Below, one piece after another: positions 1-8,430 of a DNA stretch of 64,000 nt. Each line of letters begins with the position of its first letter. Position 1 is the first letter of the stretch. Location of the stretch: positions 42,483-106,482 of the forward strand of contig JBBDJB010000031.1 in the NCBI GenBank assembly GCA_040880125.1. The letters are read 5' to 3'. The notes under the pieces were generated by a model, which worked only from the letters and a program-made list of their open reading frames with translations, had not been told where the DNA came from and made no database searches. The DNA is from JBBDJB01 sp040880125. GTDB lineage: Bacteria; Planctomycetota; Planctomycetia; Pirellulales; JBBDJB01. Position numbers and translations under genes: made by a program.

Positions 1-647
1 CGTTCGGCCGCCAATCGAGACCACTTCCATGTTTGCGTCGAAAGCTGTTGGATCTCCGCCTGCAGGGATTCGCGCCGCGCCGCCAGGTCCGTCAATTGGG
101 AGGAGCGGTCGTCCGGGGCAATCAGCCGCGCGAGCGAGTTCTGCAGCTCGTGCATCACTTCGACCAGCGACACGCGGTCCAGCCCCGCCGTCAGACCGAA
201 CAGCCAATTGGCGGCCTGCGAGTCGCTCAGCGAATTGAGCTCTTGCAGTTCGTGCAGTCCGATTGCAAAGACGTTGTTGAAGATCGCTTCATCGATCTCG
301 ACCAGCGCCCGATCGATCGCGTCGGCGGAATGTGCGGCACCGTCGGCGTCGCGGATCTGCAAGGGGCTCGCCTGGTCGCCATCCTGCGGATACCGACTGA
401 AGGTGAGGTCTCCGGCCGCGGTTGAAACGCGCAGCGATCCGCCGGCCCGTCCGCCATCGAGCGGCGGCAGATAGCGCCGACTGCGCTCGGGCGAAACTCC
501 ATACAGCACGGTGCGGATGAACTGCATTAGCGTGGTCTTGCCGGCCTCGTTCGGCCCGTGCACGAGCGTCATGTCCTCCGCCAGGCGATCGAGCTTCAGC
601 TCACGCCAAACGCCAAATCCTTCGACGTGGATTTCGCTGATCTTCAT
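1..647 (-). CDS. YhaN/SbcC-like AAA ATPase, N-terminal part (gene runs off the left edge)
   Basis: About 215 N-terminal residues are visible, starting MKISEIHVEGFGVW, the usual opening of SMC/RecF/SbcC-type ATPases. A Walker A motif GPNEAGKTT lies at residues 31-39. The ATG overlaps the stop codon of the upstream metallophosphoesterase gene by 4 bases (ATGA at 644-647), so the two are translationally coupled. In the known YhaN/YhaO and SbcC/SbcD pairs the ATPase and the nuclease form a DNA end-processing complex, and that role is inferred here. The coiled coil, Walker B and C-terminal ATPase lobe lie outside the window. The family call is firm at superfamily level; YhaN rather than SbcC is a preference based on the partner. 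Confidence 0.82.
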   Translation of the reverse strand, partial: MKISEIHVEGFGVWRELKLDRLAEDMTLVHGPNEAGKTTLMQFIRTVLYGVSPERSRRYLPPLDGGRAGGSLRVSTAAGDLTFSRYPQDGDQASPLQIRDADGAAHSADAIDRALVEIDEAIFNNVFAIGLHELQELNSLSDSQAANWLFGLTAGLDRVSLVEVMHELQNSLARLIAPDDRSSQLTDLAARRESLQAEIQQLSTQTWKWSRLAAE

Positions 648-1888
648 GCCTGCGTCTCCTCGGATTCAGCATTCGCCTCGGAATGCGGCCGTAGAAGTTC
701 ACTTCCCAACAGGGCGACTTCCCGCAATAGGTGGCGACGCTGCTCGGCGTCATCCATCCGAGCGGCACTTGCCAACGCGCTGCCAGAATGCCGGTCGGGA
801 AGGACTTCGCTCAAATCGATCGTTTGCTCATCGCCGCGATGTTGGTCGACGAGGCGCAACAGCTCTGCCAGGATCGACTCGTTATGTTCGCGCGGGGCCA
901 GGCGGTGGTCGGGTGGCTCGATCGTCAGCGAGGCCGACCAGGCAAGCGGCGAGTGGTTTTTGAATCCGTCGCGAAGCCGCTGCAACAACGACTTTGCGGC
1001 CGCGGCGCGGTTGTGGTCGGCACCGGCCGCCGTGATCGACCAACACACAACCAGATCGATCTCGCCGGATCGCTGGCGAATTTCTTGCATCCGCTGGACC
1101 AGGTGGTCGCCGATTTTGTCTAGCGGCTCATGTGCCTCGAACACGACGCGCTCGTTGACCCAGCGCACTGCGTCGGTGGGTGCGAATCGCGTTCGCGGGC
1201 GTCCCGATTCGTCGACCGTCACAACCGTGCAGCCATGTGGGCCGCTCTCGTCGGGGCATCGTCCTTGGGGTGTGCCGGGAAAGTGCGCTCCCTGGGGGCT
1301 GGCTGAACAGGTGAAGCGATCATGCCGCCCCCCCAACGCCAGATAATGTACGCGTTGCTGCTTTAAGGCGGCCGGCGTCACTTGGCCGTAGGCAACCGCC
1401 AGCGTGAACAGTCCGGTCGGGTCGGGCCGGAAGTCGCCCACCGCCACCTTGCTGCCGCGCTGGTAGCCGGCACCGATGATCCGCGCGACCGCTTCCCCGT
1501 CACGATCGTGCAGAAAATCTTGCGCTTCGCCCTGCGGGAAGCGGCGGACGTTGTCGGGAAAGGTGATTCCCGGCGGCATCTGATCGTCGGCATCCACGCG
1601 GCCCGCGGCCCAAAAGACCGCGATGTCGCGCTCCGCCAGGCGCTGGAACTGCCCGTCGAGAAACACCAGCCCCCGCGGGCCGGCACTCTGCGGCGCGAGC
1701 AAATCGCCGGAGAGTAAGATGAAGTCGGCCTCTTCGGCCAGGGCGGTGTCGAAGACCCGCTCGGCCGCGCGGTAGGGAGCGTCGATAAACCGCTCGCGCA
1801 ATTGCTCGGGCACTTCACTCAACCCGTGCAGCGGCCGTTCGAGATGGAAGTCCGCGGCATGAACCAGCCGCAGCGGACGGCAGGACAT
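644..1888 (-). CDS. Metallophosphoesterase of the YhaO/SbcD (Mre11-like) family, degenerate active site
   Basis: This 414-residue protein has the calcineurin-like phosphoesterase layout of DNA repair exonucleases. The start at 1888 is chosen because AAGGAGG lies six bases upstream; an in-frame ATG at 1921 has no such site. Visible motifs are ADFH (D13, H15) and SGDLL (D62). The next motifs are altered: GNHD appears as GRVD (96-99), the LHG-type histidine position reads AYG (Y167), and GHxH reads GGRH (186-189). Several canonical metal ligands are therefore missing, so nuclease activity may be weak or lost. It overlaps the following ATPase gene by 4 bases and presumably acts with it on DNA ends. 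The C-terminal 100 residues are charged and not recognised. Confidence 0.75.
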   Translation of the reverse strand: MSCRPLRLVHAADFHLERPLHGLSEVPEQLRERFIDAPYRAAERVFDTALAEEADFILLSGDLLAPQSAGPRGLVFLDGQFQRLAERDIAVFWAAGRVDADDQMPPGITFPDNVRRFPQGEAQDFLHDRDGEAVARIIGAGYQRGSKVAVGDFRPDPTGLFTLAVAYGQVTPAALKQQRVHYLALGGRHDRFTCSASPQGAHFPGTPQGRCPDESGPHGCTVVTVDESGRPRTRFAPTDAVRWVNERVVFEAHEPLDKIGDHLVQRMQEIRQRSGEIDLVVCWSITAAGADHNRAAAAKSLLQRLRDGFKNHSPLAWSASLTIEPPDHRLAPREHNESILAELLRLVDQHRGDEQTIDLSEVLPDRHSGSALASAARMDDAEQRRHLLREVALLGSELLRPHSEANAESEETQA

Positions 1889-2060
1889 GTTCGCCTCCTT
1901 GCGATCATTGGGCGTCTCCACGCGCGCAGCCGCCAGCGGCGGCTAATGTGTGCCTGGAAAGTTTAGCGAGGATCGGCAAATCAATCTACCGCGGTTCGCG
2001 CTGCAGAGGGATTGCTGTCATCGCTATCAGGAAGCATGCGGAAGCGGCATCGTGGCCGAG

Positions 2061-2861
2061 CTACTCGTACGACTGCTCGGCCGTGGGGAAGTTGCCTTCT
2101 CGGACGTCGTCGCGAAACGCGGTCACCGCCTGGCGGATCGTCGATTGCAGATCCGCGTACGGCTTGGCAAAGCGCGGCACGTAGCCGCTGGTCAGGCCCA
2201 AAAGATCGTTGATCACCAGGACTTGCCCGTCGCAGTCCGCGCCCGCCCCGATGCCGATGGTGGGCACCTTGACCCGCTCCGTAATCTGCCGCGCCACGGC
2301 CGCCGGGATGCACTCCAGCACAATCGAAAACGCTCCGGCCGCTTCGGCGGCGGTCGCGTCGATCAGAAGCTGCTCAGCGTCGCGCTGTACCTTGTAGCCG
2401 CCAAGTTGGTGCACACTCTGCGGCCGCAGTCCGCAGTGCGCCATGACGGGTATGCCCGCCGAAGTGAGCGCAGCGATAATGTCGGCCTGGGCGGCGCCGC
2501 CTTCGAGCTTCACGGCCTGGCAGCGCGTCCGCTTAAGAATCCGCCCGGCGTTCTCGATCGCCTTGTGCTTGCCCAGGTGATAGCTGGGAAACGGCATGTC
2601 GACCACCACCAGCGCGTGCTGCACGGCGCGGCCAACCATCTCCGCGTGGTAGATCATCTCGTCGAGCGTCACTGGCAGGGTGTTGCCGTGCCCTTGCACG
2701 ACCATCGACATGCTGTCGCCGACGAGAATGCCCTCCACGCCCACGCCATCGAGAAGCTGGGCCATCGTGAAGTCGTACGCGGTCAGCATGGTGATGCGGC
2801 GCCGCTCGCCTTTCATGGCGGTAAAGCGAGGCACCGTCATCTGAGACTGCGGCTTACTCAT
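2061..2861 (-). CDS. panB: 3-methyl-2-oxobutanoate hydroxymethyltransferase (PanB)
   Basis: PanB adds a hydroxymethyl group from methylenetetrahydrofolate to 2-oxoisovalerate, giving ketopantoate, the first committed step of pantothenate (CoA) synthesis in the cytoplasm. The protein is about 266 residues, the normal family length. Family motifs are clear: LTAYDFTMAQ, LVGDS and VVDMPF (Mg-binding aspartates), KLEGG (metal-binding glutamate), MAHCGLRPQS, LECIP (catalytic glutamate) and GIGAG. The reading frame extends upstream to 2891, but MSKPQ at 2861 is the likelier start because the ten extra residues have no family counterpart. It stands alone with no other pantothenate gene beside it. Identification is secure; the exact start is less so. 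Confidence 0.95.
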   Translation of the reverse strand: MSKPQSQMTVPRFTAMKGERRRITMLTAYDFTMAQLLDGVGVEGILVGDSMSMVVQGHGNTLPVTLDEMIYHAEMVGRAVQHALVVVDMPFPSYHLGKHKAIENAGRILKRTRCQAVKLEGGAAQADIIAALTSAGIPVMAHCGLRPQSVHQLGGYKVQRDAEQLLIDATAAEAAGAFSIVLECIPAAVARQITERVKVPTIGIGAGADCDGQVLVINDLLGLTSGYVPRFAKPYADLQSTIRQAVTAFRDDVREGNFPTAEQSYE

Positions 2862-2969
2862 GCGAACCCTAGTGCAATGGGCAGGAAACACCGCGGGAAA
2901 TGGCCACGGCCGTTTTCATTGTGACCGTGCCCCGGCAAGGTGACAACCGGCCGTGAATCGCAGCAACGC

Positions 2970-3245
2970 TTAGATGCCCATCTGGGCCAGCGTGTCGATC
3001 AGCCGGGCGAGCGTGGCGGAGAGAGTCGGATGGGTTTCTTCGTAGCTTCGCCCTGCATCGGATAACCGGTCGACCAGCGACGGATGCCGCGCGGCGTGCG
3101 GGTCGTCCCGCTCCAGGGCCGATTCGATGTCGGCGATCGTTGTGGAAAGCTCTTCCGCGGTCGAGTCATCCAGGTCTTCCGTTTCGGACAACTGCGTCCG
3201 CAGGGACTGGAGCGTTTCGTGCAGGCGCTTCGGGTCGAAAGTCAT
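2970..3245 (-). CDS. DUF4404 family small protein
   Basis: This 91-residue protein begins MTFDPKRLHETLQSL and is rich in Asp, Glu and Leu, with a predicted helical N-terminal half (LRTQLSETEDLDDSTAEELS) and a second helix ending SATLARLIDTLAQMGI. The pattern matches the small DUF4404 proteins of unknown function, from memory of the family. No enzyme motif, signal peptide or membrane segment is seen. It lies between panB and an RNA methyltransferase on the same strand with gaps of over 100 bases, so cotranscription is uncertain. Confidence 0.7.
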   Translation of the reverse strand: MTFDPKRLHETLQSLRTQLSETEDLDDSTAEELSTTIADIESALERDDPHAARHPSLVDRLSDAGRSYEETHPTLSATLARLIDTLAQMGI

Positions 3246-3407
3246 CGCGGCGGTCCGCTATCGAATTGGAGTCACAGTAGTTTCTCCGCCGGCTGCAGTG
3301 CTGCGGCGGAATCCCATTGGATGATATCTATCCTACCAGGAACGACGCGTGCTGGGGAGGATATGCCGGTGGCGAGCCTGCGCGTTTGCGGCGAAAATCG
3401 CGCCGAT

Positions 3408-4229
3408 TTAGGGAGACGCTTCCCGCTGGCGCAGGGCCTCGTAGAAGATGATCGCGGCGGTCGCCGCGACGTTGAGGCTGTCGGCCGCTCCGCGCATCGG
3501 CAGCACCAGGGGCGTCACGTCCGCGGCCGCCCAACCGCCCGACACGCCGGTCGCTTCGCTCCCCAGCACGATGGCGGCCGGCCGTCGCCAATCGAAGCTC
3601 GTGTAGGATTGCTCCGCGTCGGGACGCGCAGCAGCGATGGCGAGCTTCTGTTCGCGAAGCCACGCGAAGACCGCTTCGCCGGGCGCCGCGCAGATGGGGA
3701 CGGTGAAGATCGTACCGAGACTCGCGCGGATGGCGTTGGGGTTAAATAGATCGGTGCCGCCGTCGGCTACGATGACCGCCGAAATGCCGGCCGCGTCAGC
3801 GCTGCGCAGCACGGCCCCGAGATTACCCGGCTTCTCGATTCCGTCGAGTACCGCCACCAGCGGACGGTCGCCCAGCAGCGGGGCCAATTCCTCCAGCGTC
3901 GGGCTCGGCGTTCGCGCCACCGCCAGCACGCCCTCGGCTCGATCGCCGAACGCCAGCCGCTCGTGCACCGGCGGTGGGACGTGCCATGGGGCGACGCCCT
4001 GCCGCGCAAGCTCCTGCAGCAATTTGCCGGCCTCCTGCCCGTGCAGATGCTCCGCGCAGACGAAGACTTCCTCCAGCACGATGCCGGCGGACAGGGCGCG
4101 CGTCACCTCGCGAACGCCTTCGATCAGGGTCAGCCCCTGCCGCTGGCGATGGCGACGGTCCCGCAGGCGCATCGTCTGCTTGACACGGGGGTTCTGCCGA
4201 CTGGTGATTTGCCGATCGTGCTGGGCCAT
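3408..4229 (-). CDS. TrmH/SpoU-family RNA 2'-O-methyltransferase
   Basis: About 273 residues. An N-terminal RNA-binding substrate domain (SRQNPRVKQTMRLRDR, then LIEGVREVTRAL) is followed by the knotted SpoU domain. All three SPOUT motifs are present: GIEKPGNLGAVLRSADA (motif 1), VLGSEATGVS (motif 2) and PMRGAADSLNVAATAA (motif 3). Members methylate a ribose 2'-OH in rRNA or tRNA using SAM. RlmB-like 23S rRNA modification is plausible, but the target nucleotide cannot be read from sequence. The chosen ATG at 4229 begins MAQHDRQITSRQNP, the usual N-terminus; the frame is open farther upstream inside the neighbouring gene. It starts only seven bases after the preceding methyltransferase gene, so the two probably form an operon. 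Confidence 0.88.
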   Translation of the reverse strand: MAQHDRQITSRQNPRVKQTMRLRDRRHRQRQGLTLIEGVREVTRALSAGIVLEEVFVCAEHLHGQEAGKLLQELARQGVAPWHVPPPVHERLAFGDRAEGVLAVARTPSPTLEELAPLLGDRPLVAVLDGIEKPGNLGAVLRSADAAGISAVIVADGGTDLFNPNAIRASLGTIFTVPICAAPGEAVFAWLREQKLAIAAARPDAEQSYTSFDWRRPAAIVLGSEATGVSGGWAAADVTPLVLPMRGAADSLNVAATAAIIFYEALRQREASP

Positions 4230-4236
4230 CGCTAGC

Positions 4237-5091
4237 TCACGTCCTACACCAAGAAGCGAAGCTCCCGGCGTCCAGCACACGGCCGTCGGTCGTCTGCAAT
4301 GCCAATGCTCCCGCTTCGATGCGCCCGGCATCGGCGAAGCTGAAAGTGTATTCCAACAGCGACTTCAGCCGCGGTCCTTCGAAGCCAGGAGTATGACATG
4401 ACAAATGAACCAGCGTCAGCCGCCCCTGCGTCAAATGCGAGCAATCCTCGAGTAAGTCCGGCAGATGCGCTTCCAAGTGCCACGGCTGGCCCTTGGGCCC
4501 GTGCCCATAGCTGGGAGGATCGAGCAGCACCGCGTCGTAGGCGTTCCCGCGACGGACTTCCCGGCGAACGAACTTCGGCACGTCCTCGACGATCCAGCGG
4601 ATGGCGGCCTCGGCCAGCCCGGAGTGTGCCGCATTGCGGCGGGCCCAAGCGACCACGTTCCGAGCCGCGTCCACGTGCACGACCTGCGCGCCGGCGGCCG
4701 CAGCGGCCAAAGTGGCACCGCCCGTGTAGGCAAACAGGTTCAAGACCTTTATCGGCCGGCCCGACGCACGGATGTGCTTCGCCAGCCACGCCCAACTGGC
4801 CGCGTGTTCGGGGAAGACGCCCACGTGGCCGAACTCGTTCGGTTTCAGCTCCAGCACGACCGACCCCAGTTGGACGATCCAGGCTTCCGGTAGCGCACCG
4901 GCCGGCGTCCAAGTGCCGGCTTGAGCGTCGGAGCGATCGAAGCGAGCGTTGGCAAGGCTCCAGGCTTCGGGATGTGCCGCTGCGCAGTCGGCGGCCGGGC
5001 AAGGACGGTCGAGGACCCAATCGCCGAAGCGTTCCAGCTTCCGCGCGTCGCCGAAGTCGAGCAGTTCGTAACCGGGTGACCGCGATTCCAT
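4237..5091 (-). CDS. Class I SAM-dependent methyltransferase, COG1092 (RlmI-like, without PUA domain)
   Basis: The protein from 5091 is 284 residues and begins MESRSPGYELLDFGDARKLE, the typical opening of the RlmI-like methyltransferases that act on rRNA. The Rossmann core shows VLNLFAYTGGATLAAAAAG (SAM loop), VHVDAARNVVAWARRNA, and the catalytic-region motif LLDPPSYGHGPKGQPW. E. coli RlmI carries an N-terminal PUA domain that is absent here. The frame is open to 5280, which would add 63 residues with no family resemblance. The stop lies seven bases before the TrmH-like gene, giving a two-gene RNA-modification unit. Substrate specificity is inferred from the family only. Confidence 0.82.
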   Translation of the reverse strand: MESRSPGYELLDFGDARKLERFGDWVLDRPCPAADCAAAHPEAWSLANARFDRSDAQAGTWTPAGALPEAWIVQLGSVVLELKPNEFGHVGVFPEHAASWAWLAKHIRASGRPIKVLNLFAYTGGATLAAAAAGAQVVHVDAARNVVAWARRNAAHSGLAEAAIRWIVEDVPKFVRREVRRGNAYDAVLLDPPSYGHGPKGQPWHLEAHLPDLLEDCSHLTQGRLTLVHLSCHTPGFEGPRLKSLLEYTFSFADAGRIEAGALALQTTDGRVLDAGSFASWCRT

Positions 5092-5335
5092 GATGTGCCA
5101 TCGTAGGTCGCGGCGCGAAAAGCGAAAAGTGCCGGCCTCCTGCGCGGACAACGGAAGCGAAATATAGCCCCGCATGCGCCGAACGCCGGCCAGTTCGCTT
5201 CTATTCTTCGCGCGAACGTCTATTGGTTCCCACCGGGGGACGGGGCTATCATGCGGGCGGTCGTTCGCCGACCACCCCATTCCGAAGAGCTTTATCGCCA
5301 GATTCTTAACCGTCTCGCCTGGAGGAAGTCCAATC

Positions 5336-6406
5336 GTGACAGCGACGCATGCAGGGAAAACGCCAGCCGAGGGTGCGCGGATTCTCGTCGTGCGTCTCAG
5401 CGCGATTGGTGACGTCGTTCACGCCATGCCCGTTCTGTGTGCGTTGCGCAAGCACTTTCCGGGGGCACATCTCGGTTGGGTCGCCGAGGGCCGCACGGGC
5501 GATCTGTTGGAAGGCCATCCAGCGCTGAACGAGTTGATCCGCGTGCCGCGACGCTGGCTCAAGTCGCCCCGGGCCGTGTGGCAACTCCGACAGCAGTTGC
5601 GGGCCGCCCGCTATGACATCGCGATCGACGTGCAGGGGCTCAGCAAAAGCTCCATTGTCTCCTGGCTCTCCGGCGCACCGCGGCGGATCGGACCCGGCGG
5701 CCGCGACGGCCGCGAGGTCAGCCCGCTGCTCAATAACGAGCCGGTAGTGCCCTCAGCGACGCACGTGATCGACCGCAACCTGCAGCTTCTTCGGCCGCTG
5801 GGGATCGACGAAGGCAAAGTGAGCTTTGACCTACCGGAGGCCTCCGACGACGCCCGCCGGGTTGAAGCCTTTCTCGACGACGCCGGCCTGACGGGCGGCT
5901 TTGCGGTGATCAATCCCGGGGCCGGTTGGCCCTCGAAGCTCTGGTGCCCGGAGCGCTTCGGCGAGGTCGCCAGACACCTGGGACGATCGTTCGGCTTGGC
6001 GTCGGTGGTCGTTTGGGCGGGAGACGACGAGCACCAGTGGGCGCAGACGATAGTCGCGCGCTCAGACGGTTGGGGCCGCCTCGCGCCGCCGACCACGCTG
6101 TGCGAACTGGCGGCATTGTTGCGGCGGGGGCGGCTGATGGTCGCCTCCGACACGGGGCCGCTGCACATCGCGGCGGCCGTCGGCACGCCGTGCGTCGGAC
6201 TGTTCGGTCCGATGCCGCATGAACGCAACGGCCCCTACGGTGTGCAGCACGTCGCGGTGCAGGTCGAGCGACTGACCGGGCGCAGCCGGCATCTACGTCG
6301 TGCTGACAATGCGAGCATGCTGGCCATCGGCGCAGACTTGGTTTGCCAGGCCTGCGACACGATCCTTGCGCGAGACGCCGAGAAGCCACGCAGCCAAGTG
6401 GCGTGA
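5336..6406 (+). CDS. Glycosyltransferase family 9 (heptosyltransferase-like)
   Basis: A 356-residue GT9 protein of the lipopolysaccharide heptosyltransferase (WaaC/WaaF) type. N-terminal ILVVRLSAIGDVVHAMPVL and C-terminal SDTGPLHIAAAVGTPCVGLFG are family signatures; the GPMPHERNGPYG stretch is typical of the donor-binding lobe. The GTG at 5336 is chosen because GGAGG sits at 5321-5325 with normal spacing; the open frame extends to 5174 with unrelated sequence. GT9 enzymes transfer heptose or related sugars onto lipid A core at the inner membrane face, suggesting an LPS-like envelope component. It is divergent from the methyltransferase gene on the left and convergent with the DUF4254 gene on the right. 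The exact sugar is unknown. Confidence 0.88.
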   Translation: MTATHAGKTPAEGARILVVRLSAIGDVVHAMPVLCALRKHFPGAHLGWVAEGRTGDLLEGHPALNELIRVPRRWLKSPRAVWQLRQQLRAARYDIAIDVQGLSKSSIVSWLSGAPRRIGPGGRDGREVSPLLNNEPVVPSATHVIDRNLQLLRPLGIDEGKVSFDLPEASDDARRVEAFLDDAGLTGGFAVINPGAGWPSKLWCPERFGEVARHLGRSFGLASVVVWAGDDEHQWAQTIVARSDGWGRLAPPTTLCELAALLRRGRLMVASDTGPLHIAAAVGTPCVGLFGPMPHERNGPYGVQHVAVQVERLTGRSRHLRRADNASMLAIGADLVCQACDTILARDAEKPRSQVA

Positions 6407-6447
6407 CTTGCCAGTTCAGCTACGGTTTAAATTGCCGCACCTCCAAG

Positions 6448-6474
6448 GTGGCACAGACATTCCTGTCTGTGCGG
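6448..6474. repeat. Dispersed palindrome, family A copy 1
   Basis: A short hairpin with arms GCACAGACA and TGTCTGTGC around a TTCC centre, between two convergent genes. The same unit recurs at 10176-10200, 14869-14893, 21738-21762 and 21924-21949. Here it could also serve as a bidirectional terminator, though no T-run follows. Confidence 0.85.
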
Positions 6475-6483
6475 CTTGCATAG

Positions 6484-6518
6484 CCTCTCCCCGACCCTAT
6501 CCCCGTGGGGGAGAGGGA
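6484..6518. repeat. C-rich/G-rich inverted repeat, family C copy 1
   Basis: CTCTCCCC ... GGGGGAGAGGG forms an inverted repeat about 35 bases long, just right of the family A palindrome. Close relatives lie at 10309-10347, 21784-21819 and 21856-21891. The following CACAGCGGACCC also recurs after the copy at 10309. Confidence 0.8.
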
Positions 6519-6564
6519 GTGCTTCACAGCGGACCCGACTTGCGAGCCGTGGCCTGGCACCGCC

Positions 6565-7188
6565 TCAGCCGGCTTTGCGCACCTGCGCCCCGTAGAGGTA
6601 GGGATTGAGCGTCGGATCGTTGTACATTTTAAGCTGGCGGTAGAGCTTCAGCAGCTTGCGGCCGGCGAAGATGTCGTCCAGCAGTTGCGCGAGCGAGCCC
6701 GACAGGTCGGCCTGCTGCTGCTGGCAGATGTCGAGCCGATCCTGCACCTTTTGCCGGTGTTCGGCGGTCGCATCGTCGCGCTGAAGCTGCTCGTTCAGAT
6801 GATAGATTCGCAGTGAGAGGATCGAGAGCCGGTCGATCGCGCTGCCGGGCGTCTCCGTGTTCAGCCTGGCCTTTGCGTGCGGCACGACGCCCCGGGCGGC
6901 GAGATGCTCCAGCAAGAAGACGTCGATTTTCTCGATCCAGTCGTTGCGCTGCTGGTTGAAGCCGTCGATGGCACGCTTTACCTGGGCGATTTGCTCGTCG
7001 CTCACGTCACGGCTGCGGGCGATGTCCTCTTCGTGCCACAGCCGAAAATTGAACTCGTGCTGTTGGCAGACCACCTGCAGGAAGCCCGCGTACGGATTGG
7101 CGATATCCTGGCGGTGCCATCGCTGGACTGTATCGCGGTGCAGGTAACTGACGCGGCGGACGAGATGATCCGGTCTGTCGAACATCAT
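6565..7188 (-). CDS. DUF4254 domain protein
   Basis: A 207-residue, mostly helical protein starting MMFDRPDHLVRRV. Internal features are NPYAGFLQVVCQQHEFNFRLWHEED, a long helix QVKRAIDGFNQQRNDWIEKID, and NTETPGSAIDRLSILSLRIYH. These fit the DUF4254 family, whose members are often found near glycosyltransferases; no biochemical function is known to me. Two adjacent ATGs (7188 and 7185) are both possible. The frame stays open to 8835 on this strand, but that extension is antisense to the M28 peptidase gene and is rejected. The gene converges with the GT9 gene, and a repeat-rich spacer separates them. Confidence 0.8.
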   Translation of the reverse strand: MMFDRPDHLVRRVSYLHRDTVQRWHRQDIANPYAGFLQVVCQQHEFNFRLWHEEDIARSRDVSDEQIAQVKRAIDGFNQQRNDWIEKIDVFLLEHLAARGVVPHAKARLNTETPGSAIDRLSILSLRIYHLNEQLQRDDATAEHRQKVQDRLDICQQQQADLSGSLAQLLDDIFAGRKLLKLYRQLKMYNDPTLNPYLYGAQVRKAG

Positions 7189-7343
7189 GAACGAACACCC
7201 TCTGTGCTGCGAGTTGCGGCTGTCGCGCCATCGGCCCGACGGCGCGTTCTCCCGATTGCTCTTCGTGGCATGGGGGGCGGATTCTAGGTCGACAGGGCAG
7301 TCGATCAAAGAGAAGCTGGGTAAGGTTGCATCGCAGTCGCGCT

Positions 7344-7371
7344 TTGCCCCTGCCAGCCGGTCACCTAGAAT
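7344..7371 (+). promoter_or_regulatory. Candidate sigma-70 promoter giving a leaderless mRNA
   Basis: TTGCCC (7344-7349), a 16-base spacer and TAGAAT (7366-7371). The -10 box ends six bases before the ATG at 7378, so transcription would begin at or next to the start codon. This is a motif match only. Confidence 0.4.
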
Positions 7372-7377
7372 GGGGCC

Positions 7378-8430
7378 ATGGGCGAGCCAACTGCGAAAAC
7401 AGGGCGTATCTCGGGGCAGACGCTGTTTCTCAGCGCGGTGCTGGTGGCCAGTGGCATTGCCATTGCCTGGGCGGTGCTGTTCGATCCCGTCCCCGATTCG
7501 GTGCTGCGGCCGCCTCAGCAAACACAACCCGCTGCACTTCAGATCGCTCCGCCGCGGCTCGATCAGATCCCCGTCGACGCCGATCGGGCGATGGGTTTTC
7601 TCCGCCAGATCTGCCAAATCGGTCCCCGCATCAGCGGAACCGAGGGGATGCGCAGGCAGCAGGAAATGCTCACGGCCCACTTCGAAAAGCTGGGCGGCGA
7701 GGTGACGATGCAGCGGTTCGCCGCCCGGCACCCGATCGACGGCTCCCGCGTCTCGATGGCGAACCTGATCGTCACGTGGCATCCCGACCGCAAGGAGCGC
7801 GTTCTGCTGTGCGCGCACTACGACACGCGGCCGCTGCCCGATCGCGATCCCAATCCGGCCCAGCGGCAAAGCGGCACGTTCCTCGGCGCGAACGACGGCG
7901 CCAGCGGCGTGGCGGTGCTGATGGAACTGGCGCACCAGATGCCGGAACTGGAGAGCCGCTACGGAATTGACTTCGTGCTGTTCGACGCCGAGGAGCTCGT
8001 GTACGACTCGCAGGACACGTACTTCCTCGGGTCGGAATGGTTTTCGCGGAAGTACGTCGCCGAACCGCCGCCGCACACGTACCGCTGGGGTGTGCTGTTG
8101 GACATGGTGGGCGACGCCGATCTGGACATCTTCCAGGAGCGCAACAGCGTGTGGTGGCCCGACACGCGGCCGCTGGTCGAGGACATCTGGTCGACGGCCC
8201 GCGAGCTTGGCGTCCGCGAGTTCATCCCCCGTGTCAAGCATGAGATTCGCGACGATCATCTCAAGCTGCGGAACATCGCTAAGATCCCCACGTGCGACAT
8301 CATCGACTTCGACTTTGGCCCAGGCAACCGGTTCTGGCACACCACCGAAGACACGCCCGAGCGATGCTCCGGCGCATCGCTGGCCAAGGTGGGCTACGTG
8401 GTGCTGCGGTGGCTCCAGCAGGTCGAGTGA
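7378..8430 (+). CDS. Membrane-anchored M28-family protein, glutaminyl-peptide cyclotransferase-like
   Basis: A 350-residue protein with one N-terminal hydrophobic helix (about residues 14-35) that would anchor or export it, followed by an M28 zinc-dependent fold. Candidate zinc ligands match glutaminyl cyclase: D173 in GANDGASG, E205/E206 in FDAEE, and H321 in FWHTTEDTPE; H147 and D149 in AHYDTRP and D246 in DMVGD are also present. The W-H pair at 320-321 resembles the cyclase active site better than a dinuclear aminopeptidase. The likely reaction is cyclisation of N-terminal glutamine to pyroglutamate on exported proteins, but aminopeptidase activity cannot be excluded. Its stop overlaps the start of the next gene (TGATG), so the two are cotranslated. 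Confidence 0.82.
   Translation: MGEPTAKTGRISGQTLFLSAVLVASGIAIAWAVLFDPVPDSVLRPPQQTQPAALQIAPPRLDQIPVDADRAMGFLRQICQIGPRISGTEGMRRQQEMLTAHFEKLGGEVTMQRFAARHPIDGSRVSMANLIVTWHPDRKERVLLCAHYDTRPLPDRDPNPAQRQSGTFLGANDGASGVAVLMELAHQMPELESRYGIDFVLFDAEELVYDSQDTYFLGSEWFSRKYVAEPPPHTYRWGVLLDMVGDADLDIFQERNSVWWPDTRPLVEDIWSTARELGVREFIPRVKHEIRDDHLKLRNIAKIPTCDIIDFDFGPGNRFWHTTEDTPERCSGASLAKVGYVVLRWLQQVE

Noticed and set aside
2862..2969. Possible riboswitch upstream of panB
   Set aside because: The upstream spacer is short and shows no known aptamer pattern.
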